Virus record (IMG/VR): IMGVR_UViG_3300032516_000001
Span: 1-64,000 of that record
Reading direction: 5' to 3' (one strand)
From: a virus
DNA length: 64,000 nucleotides
The notes beneath the pieces were generated by a model. It saw nothing but the letters and a program-made list of their open reading frames with translations, did not search any database and was not told the DNA's origin. The translations under genes were made by a program, and so were the position numbers. Positions 24,333-32,568 of this stretch are shown here, in pieces; position 1 is the first letter of the stretch, and every line of letters starts with the position of its first letter.

Positions 24333-24850
24333 TGTGGTCTAAATTCGATACTATAATGTCTTACACGGCAGTTGTTCTATTTGGTGTTTGGATCGTTGTG
24401 GCTTTTCCACGTAGCGAAGTTCGCCAAATGCTCCAGAAGCAATACACAGCCGTTCAGGCTGAGAAGCCTGCCCAGGCAGCCCCTGTTGCACCCCGAATCA
24501 CCGCCCCGATTCCGACCTCAACAGAAGTTCCTATTCCGCCAGATGCTCCGAAATACGTTGAGGGAGGCGGTGTTCTCCAATTAGCTGTCGGCCCTACTCG
24601 CAAAGGCTTGAAGGATTGTAAGAGCACGCTCTGGTATATTCTCGATTATTACAAAGGGCAAGATTGGGCTCCTCACATTGCGACCGTCAAATGGTTTGGT
24701 GACCAATGGACCATCGTATTGAATTGGGTCCACCCGGAATCTGCTGAGAATATGTGTGCTTGGTTGGAGCGTCTTGGCTGGGGAAGCGGTGACTATCGAT
24801 GTCACCGAATGTGCGTCTATCGATCGGATTGGTTTGCTTCGAAGCCATGA
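24332..24850 (+). CDS. Membrane-anchored Pro-rich protein
   Basis: A 172-residue protein: one membrane helix (residues 10-25, YTAVVLFGVWIVVAFP), a Pro/Ala-rich spacer (40-72), and an external domain with four cysteines (CKSTLW, ENMCAW, DYRCHRMC) that likely forms disulfides. The layout fits an envelope-exposed protein, perhaps in lysis or superinfection exclusion. The family is not recognised. Confidence 0.7.
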   Translation: MWSKFDTIMSYTAVVLFGVWIVVAFPRSEVRQMLQKQYTAVQAEKPAQAAPVAPRITAPIPTSTEVPIPPDAPKYVEGGGVLQLAVGPTRKGLKDCKSTLWYILDYYKGQDWAPHIATVKWFGDQWTIVLNWVHPESAENMCAWLERLGWGSGDYRCHRMCVYRSDWFASKP

Positions 24851-25167
24851 AACCATCAGAAATCGCTGATGCATTACGAAAAATTGCTACCGGATCCAAA
24901 GTCTTTGAAACTATACTCGCGGATGCAAAATTAGATTCGCCATTATGCATAGCATGCCCATCGCCAACTCCTGCTACTAAATTTTATACTATGACAGAGC
25001 GTGCTGGATTCTATGGAGAGTATTTAGCTGATTTTGTATTGATGTTATGTGATGAGCATGATTATGTTGTCATAGCAACTAAAAAATTGCGGGCAGCGGG
25101 TGGTGAAGATCCAATACGAAGTGTAACGCTAGAAGAACTAAAAGTGATGAAGGTGATGAATGAATAA
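24847..25167 (+). CDS. Cys/His small protein family, copy 1
   Basis: A 106-residue protein from ATG 24847 (ATGA overlap). It shows CIACPSP, CDEHDYVVI, and the C-terminal SVTLEELKVMKVMNE. With copies at 25160, 26184, 26525 and 4888 it forms a local paralogous family: a Cys pair, a C-x2-H on a strand, and a terminal (R)-x-(I/V)-(T/S)-x-E-(E/D)-L-x-x-(M/L)-x-x-M helix. It is probably zinc binding; function unknown. The N-terminus (MKPSEIADALRKIA) resembles that of the gene at 43614. Confidence 0.75.
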   Translation: MKPSEIADALRKIATGSKVFETILADAKLDSPLCIACPSPTPATKFYTMTERAGFYGEYLADFVLMLCDEHDYVVIATKKLRAAGGEDPIRSVTLEELKVMKVMNE

Positions 25168-25462
25168 GATAATTAAATTCAAAGATAAGACAGTTAGAAT
25201 TCATGGAGCCATTGGACTTGAAGGTTATGAATGGGTGTCAAAATTCGATTTATGCTCTCCATGTTTTTGTACGAGATTGACATCGGAGACTAAAAGTGGG
25301 CTTTGTGAACACCCGGCGATTTACTTCTTTATTGATTCTATGAATCATGTTCTGGCCCGGTGTAAAAGACATAAACCACCGAGCGGAACAGATTTACGCA
25401 ATGAACCGTATCGTAGAATTACTAGACAGGAATTAGAAGTCTTACGGGTAATGAGCGAATGA
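25160..25462 (+). CDS. Cys/His small protein family, copy 2
   Basis: A 100-residue protein with CSPCFC, a further Cys-His pair (LCEHPA), ARCKRHKPP, and the terminal RRITRQELEVLRVMSE. It overlaps both neighbours by 4-8 bases, so the cluster is translated as one unit. Confidence 0.75.
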   Translation: MNKIIKFKDKTVRIHGAIGLEGYEWVSKFDLCSPCFCTRLTSETKSGLCEHPAIYFFIDSMNHVLARCKRHKPPSGTDLRNEPYRRITRQELEVLRVMSE

Positions 25463-26187
25463 AAATCGCAGTAATGTCAGATTTGCATTTCGAATTCCAT
25501 AAAGATTGGGGTTTTAGCTTCATATCTTCGCTAGATTCGACCAATGTTGATGTTTTAGTTTTGGCCGGTGATATTGGAGCTTCTCCGGTTATGGACACAG
25601 CCCTTGATGAATTATGCAAAAAGTATCCACAGGTAATTTTTGTCCCTGGCAATCATGACCATTGGTCGTATTCACCGAAAGAAGTCGAAAAACAAATCCG
25701 GCAAATATGCAAGCGTAACTCAAATCTTCATTGGATTGAACAATCTACTGTCACCATAGATGATATCAGATTTATTGGAGCAACACTTTGGTTCCCGCAA
25801 CCATCTCCATTAATGAATAAATTCTCATACCCTGATTTTCAAAGAATTCAAGGATTCGAGCCATGGGTCTATGGACAAAATACTGCATCCATCAAGTTTT
25901 TGGACAAAGAACTACAATGTGAAGATGTCTTCGTTTCACATTTCTATCCATTTAGGAAATCGGTTCATCCGATGTACGAGGGAGAACCGATAAATTGTTT
26001 CTTCTATGCGGGGCACGAGGTGGAATCCGTTTTGAGAGATAAACGTCCACGTTTAGTTATTCACGGACACACGCATAGCTCTTTTGACTACAAATTAGAC
26101 GGTATGCGAGTTGTATGTAATCCATTCGGTTATGTTAGACAGGGAGAAAACCACGAATTCATTGAGCGTAAAATCATAACAATATGA
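25459..26187 (+). CDS. Metallophosphoesterase
   Basis: A 242-residue calcineurin-like phosphoesterase with all metal motifs: MSDLHFEFH (~6), VLAGDIGAS (~36), VPGNHDHWS (~63), VSHFYPF (~158) and IHGHTHSSFD (~200). It cleaves phosphomono- or diesters with two metal ions; the substrate (nucleotide, RNA end or protein) is unknown. It splits the Cys/His family cluster into two pairs and overlaps both sides by ATGA, so it may act with them. Confidence 0.9.
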   Translation: MKIAVMSDLHFEFHKDWGFSFISSLDSTNVDVLVLAGDIGASPVMDTALDELCKKYPQVIFVPGNHDHWSYSPKEVEKQIRQICKRNSNLHWIEQSTVTIDDIRFIGATLWFPQPSPLMNKFSYPDFQRIQGFEPWVYGQNTASIKFLDKELQCEDVFVSHFYPFRKSVHPMYEGEPINCFFYAGHEVESVLRDKRPRLVIHGHTHSSFDYKLDGMRVVCNPFGYVRQGENHEFIERKIITI

Positions 26188-26528
26188 ATTCAAAAGAAAT
26201 AGATGTATTAGCGGCTGCCGTCACTAAAACTTTTCAGGAAGTGACTGATGCCATAAATTCGATAATGAAGAGTATTTCGGTAATGACTGCGCCTATGACA
26301 CAGTTAGTACAAATGTTTGATGGGAGGATTCCGCTCGTAAGAATTGCTGATCCGGAAGTTTTGCTCTGTACACATTCAACATGCGGGAAGTCGGCGGAAT
26401 TCTTCTTTGTTGAATATGATGTGTTTATTCTTCCCCGATGTTACGAGCATCGAAAGGATGGTTATAATGCCATAGCTCGTCGCATAACCATCGATGAATT
26501 GAAAGTCATGCAGGTTATGGCAGCATGA
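26184..26528 (+). CDS. Cys/His small protein family, copy 3
   Basis: A 114-residue protein with a 45-residue helical N-terminus, then LLCTHSTCGK, PRCYEHRKD, and the terminal RRITIDELKVMQVM. The coupling to the phosphoesterase gene by ATGA suggests co-expression. Confidence 0.75.
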   Translation: MNSKEIDVLAAAVTKTFQEVTDAINSIMKSISVMTAPMTQLVQMFDGRIPLVRIADPEVLLCTHSTCGKSAEFFFVEYDVFILPRCYEHRKDGYNAIARRITIDELKVMQVMAA

Positions 26529-26818
26529 AATCTTGGCATAGAGGTCTGGGATTTAGAGGGATCGTTCACCTTGACGATCTCGATATAAAACAAGCATATT
26601 GCACAATTCATTGTGAGCGTGGAGGCAGGAGTGGTTGCTGCGGGGACCCGGTTAGTCATTTCTACGTTGCATATGCAGATGTGGCGCTCGATTCTAAAGG
26701 ATCTGTAGTAATGCCTAGGTGTGAACATCATAATGGGATTTATGATGACAATTGGACTGAAATTTCTCGTGAGGATTTAGAGACTCTGAAAATGATGGAA
26801 GAAATTATGAACGAATGA
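26525..26818 (+). CDS. Cys/His small protein family, copy 4
   Basis: A 97-residue protein with CTIHCERGGRSGCCGDP, MPRCEHHNG, and the terminal TEISREDLETLKMMEE. It ends the cluster; the following gene has its own promoter box. Confidence 0.75.
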   Translation: MKSWHRGLGFRGIVHLDDLDIKQAYCTIHCERGGRSGCCGDPVSHFYVAYADVALDSKGSVVMPRCEHHNGIYDDNWTEISREDLETLKMMEEIMNE

Positions 26819-26827
26819 CCTCTCAAT

Positions 26828-26834
26828 GTATAGT
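26828..26834 (+). promoter_or_regulatory. GTATAGT box
   Basis: GTATAGT ends eleven bases before the ATG at 26846, with no Shine-Dalgarno sequence between. This box argues against the in-frame TTG at 26834, which overlaps it. Confidence 0.5.
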
Positions 26835-26845
26835 TGCCTGTCATT

Positions 26846-27703
26846 ATGCCATTTAGTAAAGAAAAGTTGGATGAGATATTAGACGAAATCGCTAAATATC
26901 AAGTTGACCTAGTCGAGGATCCCACCCTTCCTGAGCATGGCGTTAAGTATTTACAAAGGATTGTTGCTCAATGTCGCAATTATCTGAATAGGACGCAGTT
27001 CTATATTCAATCTGTTGGTAAGGATGAAAAGATACTACGGGTCGATGTCCAACATAAAGAAATGGACATGGATCTGAAATTGAACGGATTATTGGCTGAG
27101 AATCCGATGGTGAGAAAACAGCCATCGATCTCCGATAGACGGGCACTGGCCGCTACGATGCTCAAAGAAGATAACGATGAATTAACTAATTTAAAATTAA
27201 AATTACTGGATGTCCAGGAAACTCTGAAATTGATTAAGATGAAATATGGGGACTTGCAACGAACGAATAATGATATAAAGATGCAGCGCCAATTAGTAAA
27301 AGATGATAAGGAAGGTTGGTTTGGAGAAGGTGGTGGGTACACACCGCCGACGGCTAATGGTGCGGTTCCGGGCGGATTACCGCCCCCAGTGGTAGACCAA
27401 CCTGTAAATCCCACTGACATTTTAGATCCTAGTAGACGTCCGGAAGACTTACCGGAACCACGGGATGCAGTTCACGCTGGGCAAATAGCATCTTTCTTTA
27501 ATTCTCCGCTCAGATCCCATTCGGAATTGCCCAAAAAATATAACGGACTCTTCTGTCCCGAATGTAACGAGCCTCAATTCTACACTCTATCAGGGGTAGT
27601 GTGTAGTAAAGGGCACGGCGGATTCGAGGGTGTACAACGAAAGGAAGACCCACCTGTACCGGCGGCCAGTACTGTCTCATACGAAGATCTACTAAAACTC
27701 TAG
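26846..27703 (+). CDS. Coiled-coil protein with C-terminal zinc ribbon
   Basis: A 285-residue protein. Residues 1-155 are helical with a coiled coil around TNLKLKLLDVQETLKLIKMK; 160-190 are Gly/Pro-rich; ~225-260 hold a ribbon (CPECNEPQ, then VCSKGHGG). It ends in VSYEDLLKL, close to NYDELLRV at the end of the SSB-like protein (29491), a possible shared partner-binding tail. A recombination-mediator role (UvsY-like) is a guess from context beside recombination genes. Confidence 0.7.
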   Translation: MPFSKEKLDEILDEIAKYQVDLVEDPTLPEHGVKYLQRIVAQCRNYLNRTQFYIQSVGKDEKILRVDVQHKEMDMDLKLNGLLAENPMVRKQPSISDRRALAATMLKEDNDELTNLKLKLLDVQETLKLIKMKYGDLQRTNNDIKMQRQLVKDDKEGWFGEGGGYTPPTANGAVPGGLPPPVVDQPVNPTDILDPSRRPEDLPEPRDAVHAGQIASFFNSPLRSHSELPKKYNGLFCPECNEPQFYTLSGVVCSKGHGGFEGVQRKEDPPVPAASTVSYEDLLKL

Positions 27704-27726
27704 AACCTTTATAGAACATACCTAGT

Positions 27727-28599
27727 GTGGAACAAAAGCATTGGACGATCTATTGTCACATTCACATTGAATCAAGACGTCGCTACATCGGATTAACATC
27801 CCGTTCAGTGGAACGACGCTGGAGTCAGCATGTGACTCAAGCTAGGTTTTCCAAAAATGGACGATGGCATTTTCCAAATGCCATCCGGAAATACGGAAAA
27901 GATGCGTTTACTCATGAAATATTGGAGATTTGTTACACATTAGAAAAAGCTAATGCTGCTGAAGAGAAGTGGATTGAATTTTATGATACAAGGAATATCG
28001 AGAGAGGATTCAATTTAGCTAAAGGTGGTGAACATATACCGCATCCAATCCGGAAAAACCCCTGGGATGATCCGGAGTATCGAGCCAAAATGGTTGAAGT
28101 GATCAAGACAAGATGGCAGGATCCTGAATATCGTGCAGCTAACTTGGCCATTAGTAGAACTAGACTGGCAAAAGCGACTGAAATCGCGTCATTAAATAAA
28201 GTGCAAAGCAGATCAGAAGTGAGACAGCGATTATCTGAGATTATGAAGCATACAGCCAACACTCCCGAAGGCCGTGCTCAGCGTAAAGCATCGGCCCATC
28301 CTGGTAAAACCTTAAGTCCTGAACATCGCGCCAAAATATCGGCGAATAACGCTATGAAACGTCCAGAAGTTCAGGCAAAAGTGGGCGCCATGTGGCACGA
28401 TGCCGTGAAAAAAGAACGAATCAGGGCTAAAATATCGACTGGTGTCAAAGCTGCATGGAACGACCCTGTAAAAAGTAGACGGATGATGGATGGGATTGCA
28501 GTTGCATGGGCCAAATCACATCCACTAGAGTATGATCAGGATCAAAATCCCAAGTGTAATTTGTTCGAGTTCAAAGCAACGCAAACCGTAAAACCGTAA
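27727..28599 (+). CDS. GIY-YIG homing endonuclease
   Basis: A 290-residue protein with a GTG start. Residues 5-95 are the GIY-YIG domain: TIYCHIHIESRRRYIGLTS (the IYC...YIG pair), catalytic-type Arg in ERRWSQH, HFPNAIRKYGKDAF, and EEKWIEFY with the metal-binding Glu. After it come NUMOD3-like DNA-binding repeats (NPWDDPEYRAKM, RWQDPEYRAAN, LSPEHRAKIS). TTTATAGAAC lies upstream of the GTG, as for the three sister genes. At DNA level it is very close to the gene at 29515; together they flank the SSB-like gene. Confidence 0.9.
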   Translation: MEQKHWTIYCHIHIESRRRYIGLTSRSVERRWSQHVTQARFSKNGRWHFPNAIRKYGKDAFTHEILEICYTLEKANAAEEKWIEFYDTRNIERGFNLAKGGEHIPHPIRKNPWDDPEYRAKMVEVIKTRWQDPEYRAANLAISRTRLAKATEIASLNKVQSRSEVRQRLSEIMKHTANTPEGRAQRKASAHPGKTLSPEHRAKISANNAMKRPEVQAKVGAMWHDAVKKERIRAKISTGVKAAWNDPVKSRRMMDGIAVAWAKSHPLEYDQDQNPKCNLFEFKATQTVKP

Positions 28600-28618
28600 A
28601 TGCAAGGATTAAAGTCAA

Positions 28619-29491
28619 ATGAACACCAACATCGCTGAGTTTAGTTTCGACGAAAGCAAAATCGTCAAAACCAACGAAATCGAAATTTTCAAGCAAGATA
28701 AGGGCAAAAAAGATCGAGTATCGGTGGTCGTATTCAAGAAATTCCATGACATGGTCTTGACCAACAAGGCCCAAGAAGCTGGTCGGCCTCTCACCGATCA
28801 GGAAAAAGCTGAAATCATCGCCAAGGTCGATGCAAAGCTAGCTGAACAGCTCAAGAAGAAGCCAGAAGAACTAACCGAAGTCGATAGACTTGATATCAAG
28901 CGTCCCAAATTCTCTGTTGCATACGTGCATTACCGTGATGGTTTAGGATCCGTGCGCTGTCTCAGCACGTATGAAAATGGCCAATTAAGCAAACCCGAAG
29001 TCTGTTGCAAAGAAATGGGTGATGCAACTCAGACTGTTGGAACAATTATTTTGATTTATCCAGTTGACGAACATTTGCAAGCGGACATGGATTTACTCAA
29101 GCAGCATAAATATACAAGCATCCGCATGTGGAGGATGACAGCGAAGAAATTCAAGCAGACCGAGAGCACTTACGTCGGTGCCCGAGCTGAAGGCGTCCAT
29201 GTTCTCGATCTCAAGGTCTCCCTTGAGGGTGATCCGAAATTCCAGAATCAGAAAATTGAAAGTGGGAGTACGGCAGTTTGGGCTCGAGAGGGCGTAGACC
29301 CCGAGATTCGACAGTGGGCCCTGGAGCAGGGGCTCAGAAACTTCAAGCACATCTCGAAGAATCTTGGATATGAAATGGCGCGAGAAAAGCTTATCGAACG
29401 GCTCAATGCGACACCGGCTCAGGTGTCCGCAGAAGCTTCCGCGGAAACTCCACAGCTTAGCACAAATTACGACGAGCTACTTCGCGTATAG
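28619..29491 (+). CDS. Candidate ssDNA-binding protein
   Basis: A 290-residue protein without a textbook OB signature, but with a layout I associate with phage ssDNA-binding proteins: aromatic and basic strands (DRVSVVVFKKFHDMV; KFSVAYVHYRDGLGSVRCL), a C-C pair, IRMWRMTAKKFKQTE, and a C-terminal tail separated by an Ala/Ser-rich linker ending NYDELLRV. The position among RuvC-like, RecA and SbcC-like genes supports this. AAGGA precedes the start. GC-rich codons. An alternative is a RecA-associated mediator. Confidence 0.5.
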   Translation: MNTNIAEFSFDESKIVKTNEIEIFKQDKGKKDRVSVVVFKKFHDMVLTNKAQEAGRPLTDQEKAEIIAKVDAKLAEQLKKKPEELTEVDRLDIKRPKFSVAYVHYRDGLGSVRCLSTYENGQLSKPEVCCKEMGDATQTVGTIILIYPVDEHLQADMDLLKQHKYTSIRMWRMTAKKFKQTESTYVGARAEGVHVLDLKVSLEGDPKFQNQKIESGSTAVWAREGVDPEIRQWALEQGLRNFKHISKNLGYEMAREKLIERLNATPAQVSAEASAETPQLSTNYDELLRV

Positions 29492-29514
29492 CGGCTTCAT
29501 AGGACCGATTCAGT

Positions 29515-30465
29515 GTGAATAAATACTGGACGATCTATTGTCATACGCACATTGAATCGGGACGTCGTTACATAGGTTTGACTGCACAGACGTGGCAGAA
29601 GCGCTGGAAAAACCACGTCTGTGCAGCTAATTCCGCTAGGGGTGGGCGTTGGCATTTTCCTAACGCCATTCGTAAATATGGAAAAGATGCATTTAGTCAT
29701 GAAATACTAGAAGTTTGTACAATATTGGAAAAAGCAAACGCAGCTGAAATCAAGTGGATTGAATTTTATAAGACTCGGGATCCTCAATTTGGATTTAACT
29801 TAGCAAAAGGTGGGGATCACATACCGTCCGAAATTCGGAAGAATCCTTGGAATGATCCTGAATTTCGAGCTAGAGCCTGTTTAGCGGCCAAAGCTAAGTG
29901 GCAGGATCCTAAATATCGTGCAGCTAACTTGGCCATTAGTAGAGCTAGGCTAGCAAAAGCGACTAAGATTGCGTCGTTGAATAAGGTACAAAGTAGACCG
30001 GAGGTAAAACAGCAATTATCCGAGATTATGAAACGTGTGGCTGCCACGCCAGAAGGCCACGCTCAACGAATCGCAGCGGCGCACCCTGGCAAAATTTTAA
30101 CTGCTGAACATCGCGCAAAAATATCAGCTAATGATGCTTCAAAAAGACCAGAAGTAGCAGCAAAGATATCTATCAGTAGTAAAGCGGCGTGGTCTGATTC
30201 TGAAAAACGCAAGCGTATGACGTTAGCATAGGTTGGTAAGAAACTAAGTCCTGAAACTATAGCCAAAATGATTGCTGCAAATACCGGACGTAAATTATCT
30301 GATGAAGCAAAACTTAAGATTTCCGAGGCGTTGACAGGGAGACCGAGACAAACGCATTGTCAAAGAGGGCATGCCATGGAAGGAAATAACATTCTCATTA
30401 CAGGTAATAGACACAGGTGTAGAATGTGCAGGAACATGAGACAAAGACATAGACGAATTAAATAA
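29515..30465 (+). pseudogene. GIY-YIG homing endonuclease interrupted by amber codon
   Basis: The first 238 residues (GTG start) match the 27727 gene closely: TIYCHTHIESGRRYIGLTA, HFPNAIRKYGKDAF, and NUMOD3-like repeats. A single TAG at 30229-30231 stops it, but the same frame continues for 77 residues (GKKLSPETIAKMIAANTGRK, then a CQRGHAMEG...CRMCRNM zinc finger) that match the intact C-terminus of the sister gene at 44038. So the amber removes only the DNA-binding finger. It is either a fresh null mutation or a codon read by the UUA-anticodon tRNA. Confidence 0.85.
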
Positions 30466-30477
30466 TATTAGTTTAAT

Positions 30478-31182
30478 ATGATATCAATTGGTTTCGATCC
30501 GAGTTTACGCTCTTATGGTTGGGCTGTCATAAATACTGACGCTATACGTCCATCAGATAAATTGATAGCGTCGGGTCATGAAGGTACACTGGCATCTATT
30601 GTTCCTGTTGTTCGGTTTATCCATTTTCGCACTTTGGTTGCGTCATTACTCAAACGATTCAATGTAGATGTAGTAGGAATTGAGAGCCCGGCATATGGCG
30701 GCGGGGCTTTTTCAGAACGACATTATGGCCTCATGCTCTATTCACTTGAAGCCATATTCGAAGCACGGAAAGACTGCGTGTTATTTGATCCAGCGACATT
30801 AAAATTTCTTGTTGGGAAAGGATCAGCCACAAAGACAGATGTGCAACGCTATGTTCAACTCGATACTATGAATACCAAAGTCATTAATAATGATGAAGCT
30901 GATAGCTATTGTATTGCGAAGTTTGCCTCTAGATTTGTGGATACTAAAATTGGTAGAATTCGACCAGAAGATTTAACCGCTAGTGAACGACGTGTCTTCG
31001 TGGAACGCACGAGGAAGATTAAGACAACCAGCGGAGAAAAGATAACAAAACGCATCGCTCACATATTTCGAGAAAACAATAGATATTTCGAATTCAGTCG
31101 GGTTCCAATAGGTAACATAGACCTGCCCGAAAAAGCCAAGATCAATGCTGAGCTACTCAGCTGGTTAGAGTCCACTGATTGA
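30478..31182 (+). CDS. RuvC-like Holliday junction resolvase
   Basis: A 234-residue RNase H-fold nuclease: SIGFDPSLRSYGWAV (first catalytic Asp, residue 7), VVGIESPAYGGG (Glu ~70), and NNDEADSYCIAKFA (Asp/Glu pair ~139-142). RuvC-type enzymes cut four-way junctions. The protein is longer than cellular RuvC (~170 residues), with a basic C-terminal extension of ~65. It could work with the phage RuvB or simply trim replication intermediates before packaging. Confidence 0.82.
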   Translation: MISIGFDPSLRSYGWAVINTDAIRPSDKLIASGHEGTLASIVPVVRFIHFRTLVASLLKRFNVDVVGIESPAYGGGAFSERHYGLMLYSLEAIFEARKDCVLFDPATLKFLVGKGSATKTDVQRYVQLDTMNTKVINNDEADSYCIAKFASRFVDTKIGRIRPEDLTASERRVFVERTRKIKTTSGEKITKRIAHIFRENNRYFEFSRVPIGNIDLPEKAKINAELLSWLESTD

Positions 31183-31205
31183 GTGTACTATTGAACGGGT
31201 GAACA

Positions 31206-32504
31206 ATGGCAAGTGAAACTGGGTATCATCCAAAACTCCAGAGATTCCGTTCTTCCATTGATGGTCGGAGTAATATACGAGACGTCTTCGTCACTCCTTC
31301 TTTGCATCAAGAGTGCATTAATACTGGTAGCACCGTATTAAATATGCTCATTGGCGGGTCGCGTTTGCCATCGGGCGAATTTGTTTGCCCTGGGTGGCCG
31401 CGAGGAAAAATTATTGAAATATTCGGCCGAGAAAGTTCTGGTAAATCCACTATCGCGCTTACGGCAATGGGTCAAGCTCTATTTAATGGCGGAGCAGAAG
31501 ATGGCTGTGGATTATATGTAGATCTAGAGTGCGCGGTTCAGGATTTTTACTCTATCAAATTAGGAACCGATTTCAGGTCACCTGAAACTGGTGGACATGG
31601 AAGAGCGGTGCGTGCTCAACCTCATACATTTGAAGAGACCGAAACCCTGGTGATGACAGCAGCATTGAATGGAGTCGATCTCGTAGTTATCGATTCTGTG
31701 GCTGGATTGATATCTGGGCGTGAGATTAAACGCGACTTATCAGATGCCGAGCAGAAGCAAGCTGTAGCGGAAGTCCCGAGGTTGATGTCGAATTGGATGC
31801 CCAAATTACAGAGTGTGATATCGCGAACTAAAAGCACGGTTATATTTCTGAATCAAACTCGAGATAAAATTGGGGCCAAGGGTTATACTGAGGAAACTCT
31901 CAAAAGCACAACTGGGGGTAATGCGCTAAAGTTTTGGGCTGCTATTCGCATAATATTGAAACCTAGATCTTCAACTAAGGCTAAGATTTTCAATCCGATA
32001 ACTCGTCAGCAGGAAGACGTTCAGATTGCAACTGAAATCGAGTGCAAGATCATCAAGAATAAGATTGATGCTAAGCAGGGTCACTCAGGGCTGATTACTG
32101 TTAGGTATGGAGTTGGAATCGACGAACTCCGTACTATGCTGAATGTGGGAGAAGCATACAAAGTCATTAAGAAGACCGGCAGTTGGTATGTATTCGAATC
32201 TCCAAATACAGGAGGGGTAATCAAAGCGGCTGGCATGGAAAAATTCAGACTAATGCTTCAAAAAGATGAAGCAATGCTAGCCGACTTCTTATCTATTTGC
32301 ACCGATCATGTTGTTCAGGGATATCGATTGATTGATGAAGATACTCTATCAAATTTAGCTGAACATGCTGTAACTAAACATGAAAAAGACGATGAAGATG
32401 AGGAGGATAGTAGTTCACCTGAAGAAAGAGATGCGACTCAAGAGGAAATAGAGGAGGCTGGTGTAGCGGTTTCAACCCCGAACATTGACGCGTCGGACGT
32501 GTGA
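31206..32504 (+). CDS. recA: RecA-like recombinase
   Basis: A 432-residue RecA homologue: Walker A FGRESSGKST (~75), GLYVDLEC (~103), Walker B-type LVVIDSVAGL (~160), and loop 2 TTGGNALKFWA (~238) following LNQTRDKIG. It would form filaments on ssDNA and drive strand exchange. The C-terminal 45 residues are strongly acidic (DDEDEEDSSSPEERD), as in cellular RecA, where the tail tunes DNA binding. The ORF is uninterrupted, but a Vsr-like nuclease gene lies directly behind it. Confidence 0.93.
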   Translation: MASETGYHPKLQRFRSSIDGRSNIRDVFVTPSLHQECINTGSTVLNMLIGGSRLPSGEFVCPGWPRGKIIEIFGRESSGKSTIALTAMGQALFNGGAEDGCGLYVDLECAVQDFYSIKLGTDFRSPETGGHGRAVRAQPHTFEETETLVMTAALNGVDLVVIDSVAGLISGREIKRDLSDAEQKQAVAEVPRLMSNWMPKLQSVISRTKSTVIFLNQTRDKIGAKGYTEETLKSTTGGNALKFWAAIRIILKPRSSTKAKIFNPITRQQEDVQIATEIECKIIKNKIDAKQGHSGLITVRYGVGIDELRTMLNVGEAYKVIKKTGSWYVFESPNTGGVIKAAGMEKFRLMLQKDEAMLADFLSICTDHVVQGYRLIDEDTLSNLAEHAVTKHEKDDEDEEDSSSPEERDATQEEIEEAGVAVSTPNIDASDV

Positions 32505-32568
32505 ACCATCAATTGGTTTCATAATCATAACTGGGGTAATTAATATAACTTTTATACACCATTTTAAT

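Noticed and set aside
31206-32504. Intron or intein within recA, given the nuclease gene directly behind it
   Set aside because: The RecA reading frame is continuous from Walker A to loop 2 and on to the acidic tail, with no insertion.
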